64,000 bases of DNA from Owenweeksia sp965229445 (GTDB lineage: Bacteria > Bacteroidota > Bacteroidia > Flavobacteriales > Schleiferiaceae): the NCBI GenBank assembly GCA_965229445.1, contig OZ245876.1, forward strand, positions 2,666,001-2,730,000, written 5' to 3'. The notes under the pieces are model-generated. The model had not been told where the DNA came from. It saw nothing but the letters and a program-made list of their open reading frames with translations, and searched no databases. Position 1 is the first letter of the stretch; each line of letters begins with the position of its first letter. The translations under genes were made by a program, and so were the position numbers. This document shows, piece by piece, positions 7,396-16,085 of this stretch.

Positions 7396-9900
7396 TTAAA
7401 ATTCTGCAACCAGCTTAAGATTTAGGATTCTGCCGGTTAGATAATTGGGTACCGCATACTGTCTGGCCGTACTAACATCTTTTACCCATAAATAGCTGAT
7501 CGTGTTTGAGGTTTGCAAGAGATTAAAAACTTCCAGACCGATCCACATGCTGCGGAAAGAATTTAAAGGCTTCCAATCGTAAGTCTTACCCTCAACTTTC
7601 AGAATTTTACTAAAACCAATATCTACCCTACGATATGCCGGCAGTCGATAAACTCGATCTTTGGGCTCGGCTTGCGGTGGACCAAATGGTAATCCACTCC
7701 CATAGGCCAGCGTCATATTTACCCTGAAAGTAGGATCACCGGGCAGATAATCCTGGAAGAATATCTTAAAATTAAACCGCTGATCGGTTGGCCGAGGAAG
7801 GTATCCGGCTCCATCGCCTTCAATATCCTCCTGGATGGTCATAACAGACACACTGGCCCAGCTATCCACTCCCTTCACAAACTCACCATTGATTCTATAA
7901 TCAATCCCAGCAGCATAACCGGTGGCAGAATTCTCAGCACGATACCTGATTCTCACATTGTCGAGATCATAAGGAATAAGGTTGCTATAACTTTTATAAT
8001 AGACCTCTGTTACCATCTTAAAAGGCCGGTTCCAAATTTTTAACTGATAATCATTTCCGAGTACCAAATGAATAGATTGTTGCGCACGAATATTCTCATT
8101 CACTCCCCCATCGAGATCTCTCATTTCACGGTAGAACGGGGGTTGAAAATACCAGCCACCAGATATCCTGAAAACCATATCCTTATCCCAATTTGGCATC
8201 CAACTTAAACTACCTCTGGGGCTTATCACATTCTGTCCATTGAAGGTCCAATAATGTGTACGTACACCTAGATTCAAGTAAAAGTCCTGATCCCATTTTT
8301 CAATGAGTTGGGAGCGTTCTACAAAGGCCATCACACGCCATGATTGTACACTGGCTCTACTGTCATAAGATTCAAAAAGGTTCAGCTTATCATCTTTTAG
8401 GCTATCCGAAATAAAGATATTCCCACTCAATACATCGCCATCCACCCCGGTTACCAGCAGCGAATCAATACGCCAGCTATGGTCATGTGGTATACTGTAG
8501 CCTGCTGAATCTATACGTTCCCATTCCTTGTATCGGTCAATGATATCTTCATACTGCAATTTCAGACCCCAACGCCAGCTCACCTCGTCCTTATCGTATA
8601 AACCGGTATGCCCAACATTGGCCACGATAGCGTCAAGATTATTACGGGCATAGTCCTGAAAGCCTCCGGTACCTCTAACCACTGCAATTTCTCCAAATTC
8701 GTCTGAACCAAGATTGGTATTGAGTTCACCAAGACGATAGGCGCCAATCACATCAAAATATTCTTGCTCGCTGGTTTGAAAAGCGGAAATAGTGTAATTG
8801 AGTTCCAGGTTTCGATTTGGTCGGTTGGTAGCTTGCAGAGCACCAAATCTGGTCGTGAAATTATAATCTTCCTCACCGTCGAAAAACACCTGAAGCTGAA
8901 GCGCCTCCTGAAAGGTGCCAAAGTCGGTGGTACGTGTGTCTGGCACCACTTTGTAAATATTGCGACTATAATTTCCCAGGAAACTAACTTCCCATTCATC
9001 GGTAAGGTAATAAGTGAGATAGGCCTGGACATCCGTAAACCGGGGACGGAAATCAGCCCTGGTATCCAAGCTACCCAGCAATATTTGATTGGTGCGATAC
9101 CTGGCACTGGTAATAATCGACAAGCGATCATCAAAAACACGATCTTCATAAGTAAGTGCTCCTCCCAATAAACTAGCTCGCAGCTTCATACCAAACTCGG
9201 TAGGTTGACGGTAGCTAATGTCGAGTACCGAAGACATTTTATCACCATACCGCGCCTCAAAACCGCCGGCAGAAAAACTTATATCATCCACCATATCAGG
9301 ATTGACGATGCTTAGACCTTCTTGTTGGCCGTTGCGAACCAGGAAGGATCGATACACTTCTATCCCATTGATATACACCAGATTCTCATCAAAATTTCCG
9401 CCCCTGACAGAGTACTGCGAACTCAACTCATTGTAACTACTCACACCAGGCATAGTCTTTATAATTCCCTCCACGCCCGATGAAGGCCCCACAAAGGCAT
9501 CAATATCCTTTTTGTTGATGCTCACATGATTATCAAAGCGCGCTTTTTTATCTACAATCTCAATATTATCCAGAAAATTAGGGAGCAGCTCTATTTTCTT
9601 ATTCACTTCTTGGGTCTCCCCTTTGTTCAGTGAAATAATAACGGTATCCGGACGATAGCCAAAACTTGTGAAATAAACGATCAGATTCTTGCCATAATTT
9701 ACCTCCATACGGAAGGTACCATCATCTTTTGTTAGCGTATAAATACTGCCCAGGGTAACCTTCACTCCTTCCAAAGCCTGGTCGGAATTGTCTGTCACCT
9801 TTCCAAAAATGACGGTGCTATTTCTACTATCCTGCCCCTGCAAGCGTAAGCTGGTAAATAGCAGAACAATTATTATCAGTGAGACTTGAATCCTTGGCAT
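7396..9900 (-). CDS. TonB-dependent receptor with carboxypeptidase-regulatory N-domain
   Basis: An outer-membrane active transporter. The 834-residue protein has a signal peptide (residues 1-22, ending RLQGQ), a CarboxypepD_reg-like beta-sandwich (about 28-105, GKVTDNSDQALEGVKVTLG and DDGTFRMEV), then a plug domain (VEGIIKTMPGVSS, SQYSVRGGNFDENLVYINGIEVYRSF, FSAGGFEARYGDKMSSVLDI) and a long barrel ending in aromatic strands (ILNLKLVAEF). The ATG at 9900 is used; a TTG just upstream adds one residue. It follows a secreted carboxypeptidase-regulatory protein by 11 bases and an M23 peptidase gene before that, so an envelope operon is likely. No SusD partner is present, so the substrate is probably not a polysaccharide taken up by a Sus pair; it is otherwise unknown. 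Confidence 0.93.
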   Translation of the reverse strand: MPRIQVSLIIIVLLFTSLRLQGQDSRNSTVIFGKVTDNSDQALEGVKVTLGSIYTLTKDDGTFRMEVNYGKNLIVYFTSFGYRPDTVIISLNKGETQEVNKKIELLPNFLDNIEIVDKKARFDNHVSINKKDIDAFVGPSSGVEGIIKTMPGVSSYNELSSQYSVRGGNFDENLVYINGIEVYRSFLVRNGQQEGLSIVNPDMVDDISFSAGGFEARYGDKMSSVLDISYRQPTEFGMKLRASLLGGALTYEDRVFDDRLSIITSARYRTNQILLGSLDTRADFRPRFTDVQAYLTYYLTDEWEVSFLGNYSRNIYKVVPDTRTTDFGTFQEALQLQVFFDGEEDYNFTTRFGALQATNRPNRNLELNYTISAFQTSEQEYFDVIGAYRLGELNTNLGSDEFGEIAVVRGTGGFQDYARNNLDAIVANVGHTGLYDKDEVSWRWGLKLQYEDIIDRYKEWERIDSAGYSIPHDHSWRIDSLLVTGVDGDVLSGNIFISDSLKDDKLNLFESYDSRASVQSWRVMAFVERSQLIEKWDQDFYLNLGVRTHYWTFNGQNVISPRGSLSWMPNWDKDMVFRISGGWYFQPPFYREMRDLDGGVNENIRAQQSIHLVLGNDYQLKIWNRPFKMVTEVYYKSYSNLIPYDLDNVRIRYRAENSATGYAAGIDYRINGEFVKGVDSWASVSVMTIQEDIEGDGAGYLPRPTDQRFNFKIFFQDYLPGDPTFRVNMTLAYGSGLPFGPPQAEPKDRVYRLPAYRRVDIGFSKILKVEGKTYDWKPLNSFRSMWIGLEVFNLLQTSNTISYLWVKDVSTARQYAVPNYLTGRILNLKLVAEF

Positions 9901-9911
9901 CAAGGGGAAAC

Positions 9912-10577
9912 TTAGCGTTTTCGAGGGGTTTTAGACTTGAACTCATCGTTTTTCAGAGCTTGAAAAAATCTTGCCCAGGCAAAGGGATCAGTTAGTGAAC
10001 CCAGCAAGGCAGTCCCTCCGCTCGTGTAGCCAGAATAACGGCCATAATTATATATATTCTGGTTTTGCATTTGTATCATATAATCCTGCATTTCTTCCGG
10101 ACTATACCCCATTTCATAGGCTCTGGCCCGCAATTCCTGCACCACCAGGTTTCGCATGGCGATATCCTCTTCGGTAGTTGGCACTCTCATATTCAGGATT
10201 TCATCCTTCAATCTGTCTGGGGTAGGCCATGGATATAGCGTAACTTCTTCCAACATGGTGGTATCCCTTTGCATTACAATGCGTGCCAGATACTCTCTAT
10301 GTCTGATGGTATCTGGTAGAATCAGGTTTTCAGCTTTAAATCCCAGACTCGTAAACCTGATGGTATCCCCGGGTAGGGCGGCAAATGAGAAGAACCCTTC
10401 CTCATTACTGGTGGTTCCTTGTCTTCTGCCCTTGATCACCGCATGCGCAAAGGGGATAAATTGTGGGATACTATCGGCAGTGATAACGATACCGGATATC
10501 TGAACTGGATCCTTGCTCTGGGAAAGTCCACAGTGGTGAAACAAAACAAGAGCTATAAATGAAAACAGGTATCGCAT
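9912..10577 (-). CDS. Secreted protein with carboxypeptidase-regulatory-like domain
   Basis: A 221-residue protein with a signal peptide (MRYLFSFIALVLFHHCGLSQ, cleavage after SQ or a lipobox-like HHCG). A CarboxypepD_reg-like beta-sandwich follows (about 25-105: VQISGIVITADSIPQFIPFAHAVIKG, TTSNEEGFFSFAALPGDTIRFTSLGF, MLEEVTLYPWPTPDRL). The C-terminal half is Gln/Tyr-rich (QDYMIQMQNQNIYNYGRYSGY) and unrecognised. The inner ATG at 10577 is preferred because it starts the signal peptide. The domain is the same kind that begins the neighbouring TonB receptor, so a periplasmic or surface partner of that receptor is plausible but unproven. Confidence 0.85.
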   Translation of the reverse strand: MRYLFSFIALVLFHHCGLSQSKDPVQISGIVITADSIPQFIPFAHAVIKGRRQGTTSNEEGFFSFAALPGDTIRFTSLGFKAENLILPDTIRHREYLARIVMQRDTTMLEEVTLYPWPTPDRLKDEILNMRVPTTEEDIAMRNLVVQELRARAYEMGYSPEEMQDYMIQMQNQNIYNYGRYSGYTSGGTALLGSLTDPFAWARFFQALKNDEFKSKTPRKR

Positions 10578-10612
10578 GGTGTGAAAACGCAGTGATGGCA
10601 AAAATAGCATAC

Positions 10613-12334
10613 TCAACGCAAGATGAAGTGATAATTGTATCTACTTTCATTACCAACCTCATCTCGCAAGCTTATATCCAGCACGTGTTCGCCATCATCA
10701 AGCCCGCTTAATGCAAAATCGTGTAACAACATGTTGTTCTTTGCGTCGTATTCAAACAACTCCCATTTGCCATCAAGCTTCACCTCATAGTAATCTATAC
10801 CCGATACTTTATCCTTAATGATAATCTTTAATCCAGACTTACGATAAACACTTCCGCCATCGACAAAGTTATTGGGTATAGCGCTTGGTGCAATGGTGTC
10901 GAGCATAAGGGCAAACTCACCAAATTGACGGGTTCTCCCCGATACATAGCTGCCATCCCAACTGCTTCCTTCGTAATCGAGCGGTTTTCCATCTTTCATA
11001 CTCATGATCACCAGCTTTTTCAGATCACCAGTATAGCTTACATCGGGCTTAATTTTAAGCTTGTAATATTTGTGTACCGGAATTTCATCAGAAGCCAGAA
11101 CATGAACAAAGGAGTAACAATCTGAACAAGGTTCTTTACGCGAGTAGAGAAAATGTATGTTTCGATACAGGGAGCCTTCCGGCAAAACAAATTCTATATT
11201 CTCTTTCTTAAAAAAATTGGTCTGATCATGTCTGAAAATAGAAAATGGAAGTTCCATCTCTGGATCTTCTACTCGTGATTCTTGAATATTCTGTTGCAGC
11301 TCAAAACTCAATGTACTCTCATTTCCAGCCACATCTTTTACCCGGATAACTACCTCGTAAATACTATCCAATTCCAGTACCGGCAGATTCATAACCGGAG
11401 TATTTCCGTAGCCTGAAAACCTATTGTTCGGTTCCAAATACAGTCGGTTTATGGTTCGTCGACAGCATTTCTTCTGACCAAAATCTATATGACTGTTGAT
11501 GTAGCGAGTTTCTGAGAAGGCAAATCGCTCCATGTCAAAATGATAATAGGGCTTGCCTCCTATTTCCAAATCGATGGAATATATGCCGTTTCGGTTGTTC
11601 GCCCCGTTCAATCTATCCGTAGTACGCAAACCAAAAGCCGGTAATTGATTCACGCTAATTAGTGGGTCTCCTGCCAGTGCATACTTCCCTGGCCCAAGGC
11701 TAATCAAATCTCGGGAATGCGTCGATACCAATTCATCATCCTTAAATTCATAAACTTCCAGATCATAGAGATCCGGGTGACGCGAATCAGCTACAGAAAA
11801 ACCAAATAGCAGCGGATTGATGATTTCTTCAGTTCGCGAATCACGAATTTCAAAATGTAGATGTGGCGCACCACTCCCTCCACTGTTGCCGGAAATAGCA
11901 ATGACTTCTCCCTGGTCAAAAGTAAACTGACCCGAAGGTGGAAATAGCTCAATATCGAAGCTTTGTGCCTCATATTGGCGCTCTTTGACATATTCACTAA
12001 TGGGAGCAGCAAACTCCTTTAAATGGGCATATACAGTCGTATATCCATTGGGATGTTGCAAATAAATTGCCTTTCCGAAACCAAAGGGTGAAACCTTAAT
12101 GCGAACCACAGTTCCAGCAGCCGCAGCCCTAACCGGCAAACCTGTGCGTTGTTGTGTTTTGATATCAATTCCGGAATGAAAGTGGTTTGTTCTCAACTCA
12201 CCGAAGGTTCCCGATAGAATCAGTGGGATATCCAGCGGCGCTTGAAAATAATCCTGAGGATAGGTTTGCGCCTGGGAATCTTCGATAAGAAGAACCGTAA
12301 CTATTGCCAGAAATATGTTGGTTGAAGCTCTCAT
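10613..12334 (-). CDS. M23 family metallopeptidase (LytM-type)
   Basis: A secreted zinc peptidase of the lysostaphin/LytM class that cuts peptidoglycan peptides, or, if degenerate, activates amidases. The 573-residue protein has a signal peptide (cleaved after SQA, before QTYPQDYF). The peptidase domain carries FGELRTNHFHSGIDI (first zinc ligands, His and Asp), TVYAHLKEF and GAPHLHFEI (last two histidines), so all ligands are intact. The remaining 380 residues are a large beta-rich C-terminal region of unknown role with a paired CCRR. The ATG at 12334 gives a proper signal peptide; a GTG at 12364 would only add ten residues. First gene of the minus-strand envelope run. Confidence 0.92.
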   Translation of the reverse strand: MRASTNIFLAIVTVLLIEDSQAQTYPQDYFQAPLDIPLILSGTFGELRTNHFHSGIDIKTQQRTGLPVRAAAAGTVVRIKVSPFGFGKAIYLQHPNGYTTVYAHLKEFAAPISEYVKERQYEAQSFDIELFPPSGQFTFDQGEVIAISGNSGGSGAPHLHFEIRDSRTEEIINPLLFGFSVADSRHPDLYDLEVYEFKDDELVSTHSRDLISLGPGKYALAGDPLISVNQLPAFGLRTTDRLNGANNRNGIYSIDLEIGGKPYYHFDMERFAFSETRYINSHIDFGQKKCCRRTINRLYLEPNNRFSGYGNTPVMNLPVLELDSIYEVVIRVKDVAGNESTLSFELQQNIQESRVEDPEMELPFSIFRHDQTNFFKKENIEFVLPEGSLYRNIHFLYSRKEPCSDCYSFVHVLASDEIPVHKYYKLKIKPDVSYTGDLKKLVIMSMKDGKPLDYEGSSWDGSYVSGRTRQFGEFALMLDTIAPSAIPNNFVDGGSVYRKSGLKIIIKDKVSGIDYYEVKLDGKWELFEYDAKNNMLLHDFALSGLDDGEHVLDISLRDEVGNESRYNYHFILR

Positions 12335-12403
12335 TTGAAGGATCAATGTTAACAATAATCGCACAAGGGTTAAAATTGTGATGCTTATATCATAAATAAT
12401 GCC

Positions 12404-12433
12404 TTGATAAAGTGACTTACAATATTACCTTTG
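12404..12433 (+). promoter_or_regulatory. Promoter of the zapA-rny region
   Basis: TTG (12404-12406), a 19-base spacer and TACCTTTG (12426-12433) match the Bacteroidota -33/-7 pattern. TAAGGAAAG lies just before the ATG at 12454. Confidence 0.7.
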
Positions 12434-12453
12434 TGAGAAGTAAGGAAAGTCTC

Positions 12454-12744
12454 ATGTCTGACGTTTATCATGAAGTGGCCCAAATTCAAACTCTCGCGTA
12501 CCAATTGGTACAACAGTATGAAGAGACCGCTAACGAAAATGATATCTTGAAGGAGAAAATGCAAGCACTTCAAGATACCTTAAACGACAGAAATAAGAGA
12601 TTGGAATTATTAGAACAGGAGCTGAGGTCGGCTAAAATTGCCAGAAGCATGGTGCATGATGATGAAGATGCAGGCCTGGCAAAGGCCAAAATTGGCTCAC
12701 TGGTGCGGGAAATAGACCGCTGTATAGCATTGCTCAATGAGTAA
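12454..12744 (+). CDS. Coiled-coil protein upstream of zapA
   Basis: A 96-residue, almost entirely alpha-helical protein. Residues 12-70 form a long heptad-rich coiled coil (LVQQYEETANENDILKEKMQ, ALQDTLNDRNKRLELLEQEL), with a short C-terminal helix (LVREIDRCIALLNE). The ATG at 12454 is preceded by a good ribosome-binding sequence. Its stop overlaps the zapA start by eight bases, so the two are translationally coupled. Size, coiled coil and partner recall ZapB of Proteobacteria, but I see no clear homology; a Z-ring-associated role is inference from context. Confidence 0.85.
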   Translation: MSDVYHEVAQIQTLAYQLVQQYEETANENDILKEKMQALQDTLNDRNKRLELLEQELRSAKIARSMVHDDEDAGLAKAKIGSLVREIDRCIALLNE

Positions 12745-13039
12745 CACCAGAGAATTCCTTAAGATAAAAGTTGGCATAGCTGATCGGGTATATCCGCTCA
12801 CTATTAAACCCGACGAAGAAGAAAAGATCAGAGCTGCGGCTAAAACTATTGATAGCATATTGAAAAAGTATGGCGATGGTTACGCGGTAAGAGACAAGCA
12901 GGATCTTTTAGCCATGTGTGCTCTGCAATTGGCGGCACGTTTGGAGAAAAACCGCAATAAGGATTTGGTGGATTCTGGCCTTTTGACAGAAAGGTTGCGA
13001 CATATTGAGCAAGTACTTGAGACCGCTATCAAGCGCTAG
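12737..13039 (+). CDS. zapA: Cell division protein ZapA
   Basis: ZapA binds and bundles FtsZ filaments at the division site. The 100-residue protein has the N-terminal beta-hairpin globular part (FLKIKVGIADRVYPLTIKPDEEEKIRAAAKTID) and a C-terminal coiled-coil helix (KQDLLAMCALQLAARLEKNR onward), the usual architecture and length. It overlaps the upstream coiled-coil gene by eight bases. It is followed by about 215 bases that probably hold a 6S-like RNA, then rny. Confidence 0.92.
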   Translation: MSNTREFLKIKVGIADRVYPLTIKPDEEEKIRAAAKTIDSILKKYGDGYAVRDKQDLLAMCALQLAARLEKNRNKDLVDSGLLTERLRHIEQVLETAIKR

Positions 13040-13074
13040 GCAGAGACGTTCTTTATATAAATTTTTTTTTCCCG

Positions 13075-13195
13075 CATCGATTCAAGCAGTGTGCTAAACT
13101 CAACACTAACGTAAATGAGAGTTCAGCTCGGGTTTTCTAGATCATGCCTCCGCTGAGTGGAAGGTCGAAATTGTCCGGTGAGCTCTGATCTTGTC
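13075..13195 (+). ncRNA. ssrS: Probable 6S-like structured RNA between zapA and rny
   Basis: This gene-free interval has strong pairing potential. GCTAAACTC (13093-13101) pairs with GAGTTCAGC (13119-13127) at eight of nine positions. AGATCA (13139-13144) pairs with TGATCT (13186-13191), enclosing a further hairpin, CCTTCC-type complement around 13147-13163 (CCTCCGCTGAGTGGAAGG). zapA is next to ssrS in E. coli, and I recall 6S RNA annotations in the zapA-rny gap of Flavobacteriia. Boundaries are approximate and the identity is an inference from location plus structure; I cannot confirm the 6S central bubble by eye. Confidence 0.42.
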
Positions 13196-13255
13196 TAAAT
13201 GGAGTTTAGACATAATCTTGAATTGGTGCGGGTTTTTATTTTTAACTCACGAACA

Positions 13256-14794
13256 ATGAATCCATTATATATAGCGGTTGCGCTGGCATCTCTAAGCCTG
13301 GGTGCTTTAATCACATACCTCTTCCTTAAGTCCTCCGAAAAGAAGAAAGCTTCGGCCATCATTAAGGAAGCGGAGAAAGAGGCAGATACGATCAAGAAGG
13401 ATAAAATTCTACAAGCCAAAGAAAAATTCCTGGAATTAAAAGCTGAACACGAAAAAGTAATCGCCCGCCGTGAGAGCAAGATGCAAGATCGTCAGAGCAA
13501 GCTCAAAGAACATGAAACAAACAACCGACAACGATTTGAGGAGATTAAACGAAAAGAAAAGGAACTAAAAAACCTGGAAGAAAAGCTACAGCGCAAAACG
13601 GAAATCACCGATAAAAAAGAAGCTGAGCTCGAAAAACTTCACCGCAAACAGGTGGAGCAGCTGGAAGTTATTTCTGGCTTGACGCCTGAAGAAGCTAAAA
13701 AACAACTAGTGGAAGCTCTGGAGAATGAAGCCCGGGCGGATGCCGCTGCCTTTGTTCAGGAGAGTATCGAAGAGGCCAAACTTACGGCGGGCAATGAGGC
13801 TAGAAAAATCATTATTCAGAGTATTCAGCGTGTGGCAACCGAGCAGTCGATTGAAAATGCGGTATCGGTTTTCAATATTGAAAATGATGACATCAAGGGT
13901 AGAATTATTGGTCGCGAAGGAAGAAATATCCGGGCACTGGAAGCAGCTACAGGAGTAGAAGTGATCGTGGATGACACACCCGAAGCCATTATCTTATCTT
14001 GTTTTGACCCGGTGCGTCGTGAAATTGCCAGATTGGCCTTGCATCGCCTGGTGACAGATGGCCGCATCCATCCCGCAAGGATCGAAGAAGTGGTTGCCAA
14101 AACACGCAAAGCGATTGACGAGGAGATTTTTGAAGTTGGAAAACGCACCACCATAGATTTAGGGGTACATGGCCTACACCCCGAGCTGGTTAAGGCGGTA
14201 GGGAGAATGAAATATCGCAGCAGCTATGGTCAAAATCTTCTGCAGCACTCCAGAGAAGTAGCCAATATGTGCGGGATCATGGCGGCTGAGCTGGGCTTGA
14301 ACGCTAAGATTGCCAAACGTGCGGGGCTGCTCCACGATATTGGCAAGGTTCCCAATGAAGAAAGCGAATTACCCCATGCTATACTAGGTATGAAATGGGC
14401 TGAAAAATTTGGAGAAAAAACAGAAGTGTGCAATGCGATTGGCGCACATCACGACGAAGTAGAGATGACCAGTCTTATCTCTCCTATTGTGCAGGTTTGT
14501 GATGGGATTAGCGGTGCTCGTCCTGGAGCACGTCGCCAAATTGCGGAATCCTATATCCAACGACTTAAAGATCTTGAGCAGCTAGCCATGGATCGGAAAG
14601 GGGTTAGCAAGGCCTACGCCGTACAGGCAGGCAGGGAGCTTCGTGTGATGGTGGATTGTGAGAAAGTCAGTGATGCTGAGGCGGCTACAATTTCATATGA
14701 CATCAGTCAGAAAATTCAGAATGATATGACCTACCCCGGTCAGGTTAAGGTGACGGTCATCCGTGAAATGAGGGCGGTAAACGTGGCGAGATAA
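13256..14794 (+). CDS. rny: Ribonuclease Y
   Basis: RNase Y is a membrane-anchored endoribonuclease that starts mRNA decay. The 512-residue protein has an N-terminal membrane segment (LYIAVALASLSLGALITYLFL), a long charged coiled coil (about 25-170), a KH domain (GRIIGREGRNIRALEAATGVEVIVDDTPEAI, near 215-245) and an HD hydrolase domain with LLQHSREVANM and LLHDIGKVPN. The ATG at 13256 gives MNPLYIAVAL, the correct N-terminus; an in-frame upstream ATG at 13199 would add 19 residues with no counterpart and run into the RNA region. All catalytic motifs are intact. Confidence 0.96.
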   Translation: MNPLYIAVALASLSLGALITYLFLKSSEKKKASAIIKEAEKEADTIKKDKILQAKEKFLELKAEHEKVIARRESKMQDRQSKLKEHETNNRQRFEEIKRKEKELKNLEEKLQRKTEITDKKEAELEKLHRKQVEQLEVISGLTPEEAKKQLVEALENEARADAAAFVQESIEEAKLTAGNEARKIIIQSIQRVATEQSIENAVSVFNIENDDIKGRIIGREGRNIRALEAATGVEVIVDDTPEAIILSCFDPVRREIARLALHRLVTDGRIHPARIEEVVAKTRKAIDEEIFEVGKRTTIDLGVHGLHPELVKAVGRMKYRSSYGQNLLQHSREVANMCGIMAAELGLNAKIAKRAGLLHDIGKVPNEESELPHAILGMKWAEKFGEKTEVCNAIGAHHDEVEMTSLISPIVQVCDGISGARPGARRQIAESYIQRLKDLEQLAMDRKGVSKAYAVQAGRELRVMVDCEKVSDAEAATISYDISQKIQNDMTYPGQVKVTVIREMRAVNVAR

Positions 14795-15016
14795 GACCCA
14801 CTCTGCTAATAATTTGTCTGTAGGTCATGGAACTGATGCTTGCTTGAACTTGTAATTTGGCATCAATCCAAACAAATTCTGAATGGATTATTATGCCTCG
14901 GTCTGCTTTCTCTCCAAATTTTTCAGCTCAATTTTCGGAGGGATTAGTGCAATCGAGATTAAGGTTAAGCTTAACTTAAATCCAATACCTTGTAGAGATA
15001 ATTAATCAAAACCCTA

Positions 15017-15634
15017 ATGAAAAAACATTACTTACTGCTAATAGGTAGCCTCATCCTAAGTATGGCAAGCCTCAGCGCACAAAATCTAAAAGGCAGTACC
15101 TGGACTGGCAGCCTGCCATTTGCTCCTTCTATCACCATGGAGTTTAATCTTAATGATACCTTATATTTTACGTACCCGAGCGGTAAGTTTGCCTGGGCAA
15201 CCTATGTAGTAAATGGCAATATGGTGAGCTTCAGAGAACAGGATACGGCCACCGGGGGTTGTGGAGACACTGTGGGAGTGTACAATTACGTCATTCAAGC
15301 TGACAGTTTAGTGTTTTCTGCAGTTTCTGAAAGCTGTGCCGGACGTGCCTTCCTCTTGGAAAACTACAAGTGGAAGAATGCTGGAGTTTCCCTTAGTGAG
15401 CTAAAACTGGAGACTGCTGTTTATCCCAACCCCTTTAAGCACTCTATTCACCTGAATCTTCCCGAAGCTTCAAAGCTTATGAAGTACAGTCTGACCGACC
15501 TGAGTGGTAAGCAGATTCTTAAAGGAGAATTACATCATCAGAATCCAAGTATAGAAACCGGTAGTATTCCTCAGGGAACATATATTCTGCATATACCATC
15601 TATAAAGTTTAGTTTCTATTTAGTTAAAAATTAG
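15017..15634 (+). CDS. Secreted protein with T9SS type A sorting domain
   Basis: A 205-residue protein with a signal peptide (HYLLLIGSLILSMASLSAQ), a lipocalin-like beta-rich domain (GSTWTGSLPFAPSITMEFNL, two cysteines in GGCGD and SCAGRAF) and a C-terminal T9SS type A sorting domain (VYPNPFKHSIHLNLPE, LTDLSGKQIL, GTYILHI). It is predicted to be exported by the type IX system and anchored or released at the cell surface. The protein at 16086-16715 is a clear paralogue with the same domain order, separated by a VOC gene. No specific function is recognised. Confidence 0.85.
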   Translation: MKKHYLLLIGSLILSMASLSAQNLKGSTWTGSLPFAPSITMEFNLNDTLYFTYPSGKFAWATYVVNGNMVSFREQDTATGGCGDTVGVYNYVIQADSLVFSAVSESCAGRAFLLENYKWKNAGVSLSELKLETAVYPNPFKHSIHLNLPEASKLMKYSLTDLSGKQILKGELHHQNPSIETGSIPQGTYILHIPSIKFSFYLVKN

Positions 15635-15638
15635 CTTC

Positions 15639-16046
15639 ATGAATGATGACCCTTTTTCAGGCTCCGAAGCATCGGTGATTCTGGTAGTGAGTGACCTCAT
15701 GAAAACCAGGGAGTTTTACGTTGATAAACTGGGAGCAGAACTCTTTCGTGAATATGGCGGAACTACGCTGGTATGTCAATTTTTAGGGATGTGGATCGTA
15801 CTGGTCACCAAGGGCGAGCCTACAGCAGACAAACCTCGTATCTTCTATGATAAGCATACCGATAACAGCATAGTAGATCATTCGTTTACCATTAGGGTAA
15901 AAGATTGTGAGGAATCTTACAACTTGCTCAAGCAAAAGGGAGTGGAATTTATTACTCCCCCTTACCGCTGGGAACATGAAATTCGCTGTTTCTTCAGAGA
16001 TCCTGATGGGCATCTTTTCGAGATCAGTCAAGTGGAGGGCTTGTAA
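15639..16046 (+). CDS. VOC superfamily (glyoxalase/bleomycin-resistance fold) protein
   Basis: A 135-residue single-domain vicinal-oxygen-chelate protein. It shows the N-terminal module (ASVILVVSDLMKTREFYVDKLGAELFREYGGTTL) and the C-terminal module (HSFTIRVKDCEESYNLLKQKG, then CFFRDPDGHLFEISQ), with the usual metal-ligand positions His and Glu. VOC proteins range from glyoxalases to dioxygenases and thiol transferases; nothing here fixes the substrate. It starts four bases after the stop of the preceding T9SS gene and probably shares its transcript. Confidence 0.88.
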   Translation: MNDDPFSGSEASVILVVSDLMKTREFYVDKLGAELFREYGGTTLVCQFLGMWIVLVTKGEPTADKPRIFYDKHTDNSIVDHSFTIRVKDCEESYNLLKQKGVEFITPPYRWEHEIRCFFRDPDGHLFEISQVEGL

Positions 16047-16069
16047 GAACACCGCATCAACTATATTTG
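16041..16069 (+). promoter_or_regulatory. Promoter of the 16.1-kb secreted protein gene
   Basis: TTG (16041-16043), an 18-base spacer and TATATTTG (16062-16069) fit the Bacteroidota pattern. The ATG follows at 16086. It overlaps the end of the VOC gene. Confidence 0.6.
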
Positions 16070-16085
16070 ACCTAAAGCCAAATTG

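Noticed and set aside
8748..9171. Open frames on both strands inside the TonB receptor
   Set aside because: They overlap a continuous receptor coding sequence and show no family similarity or start signals.
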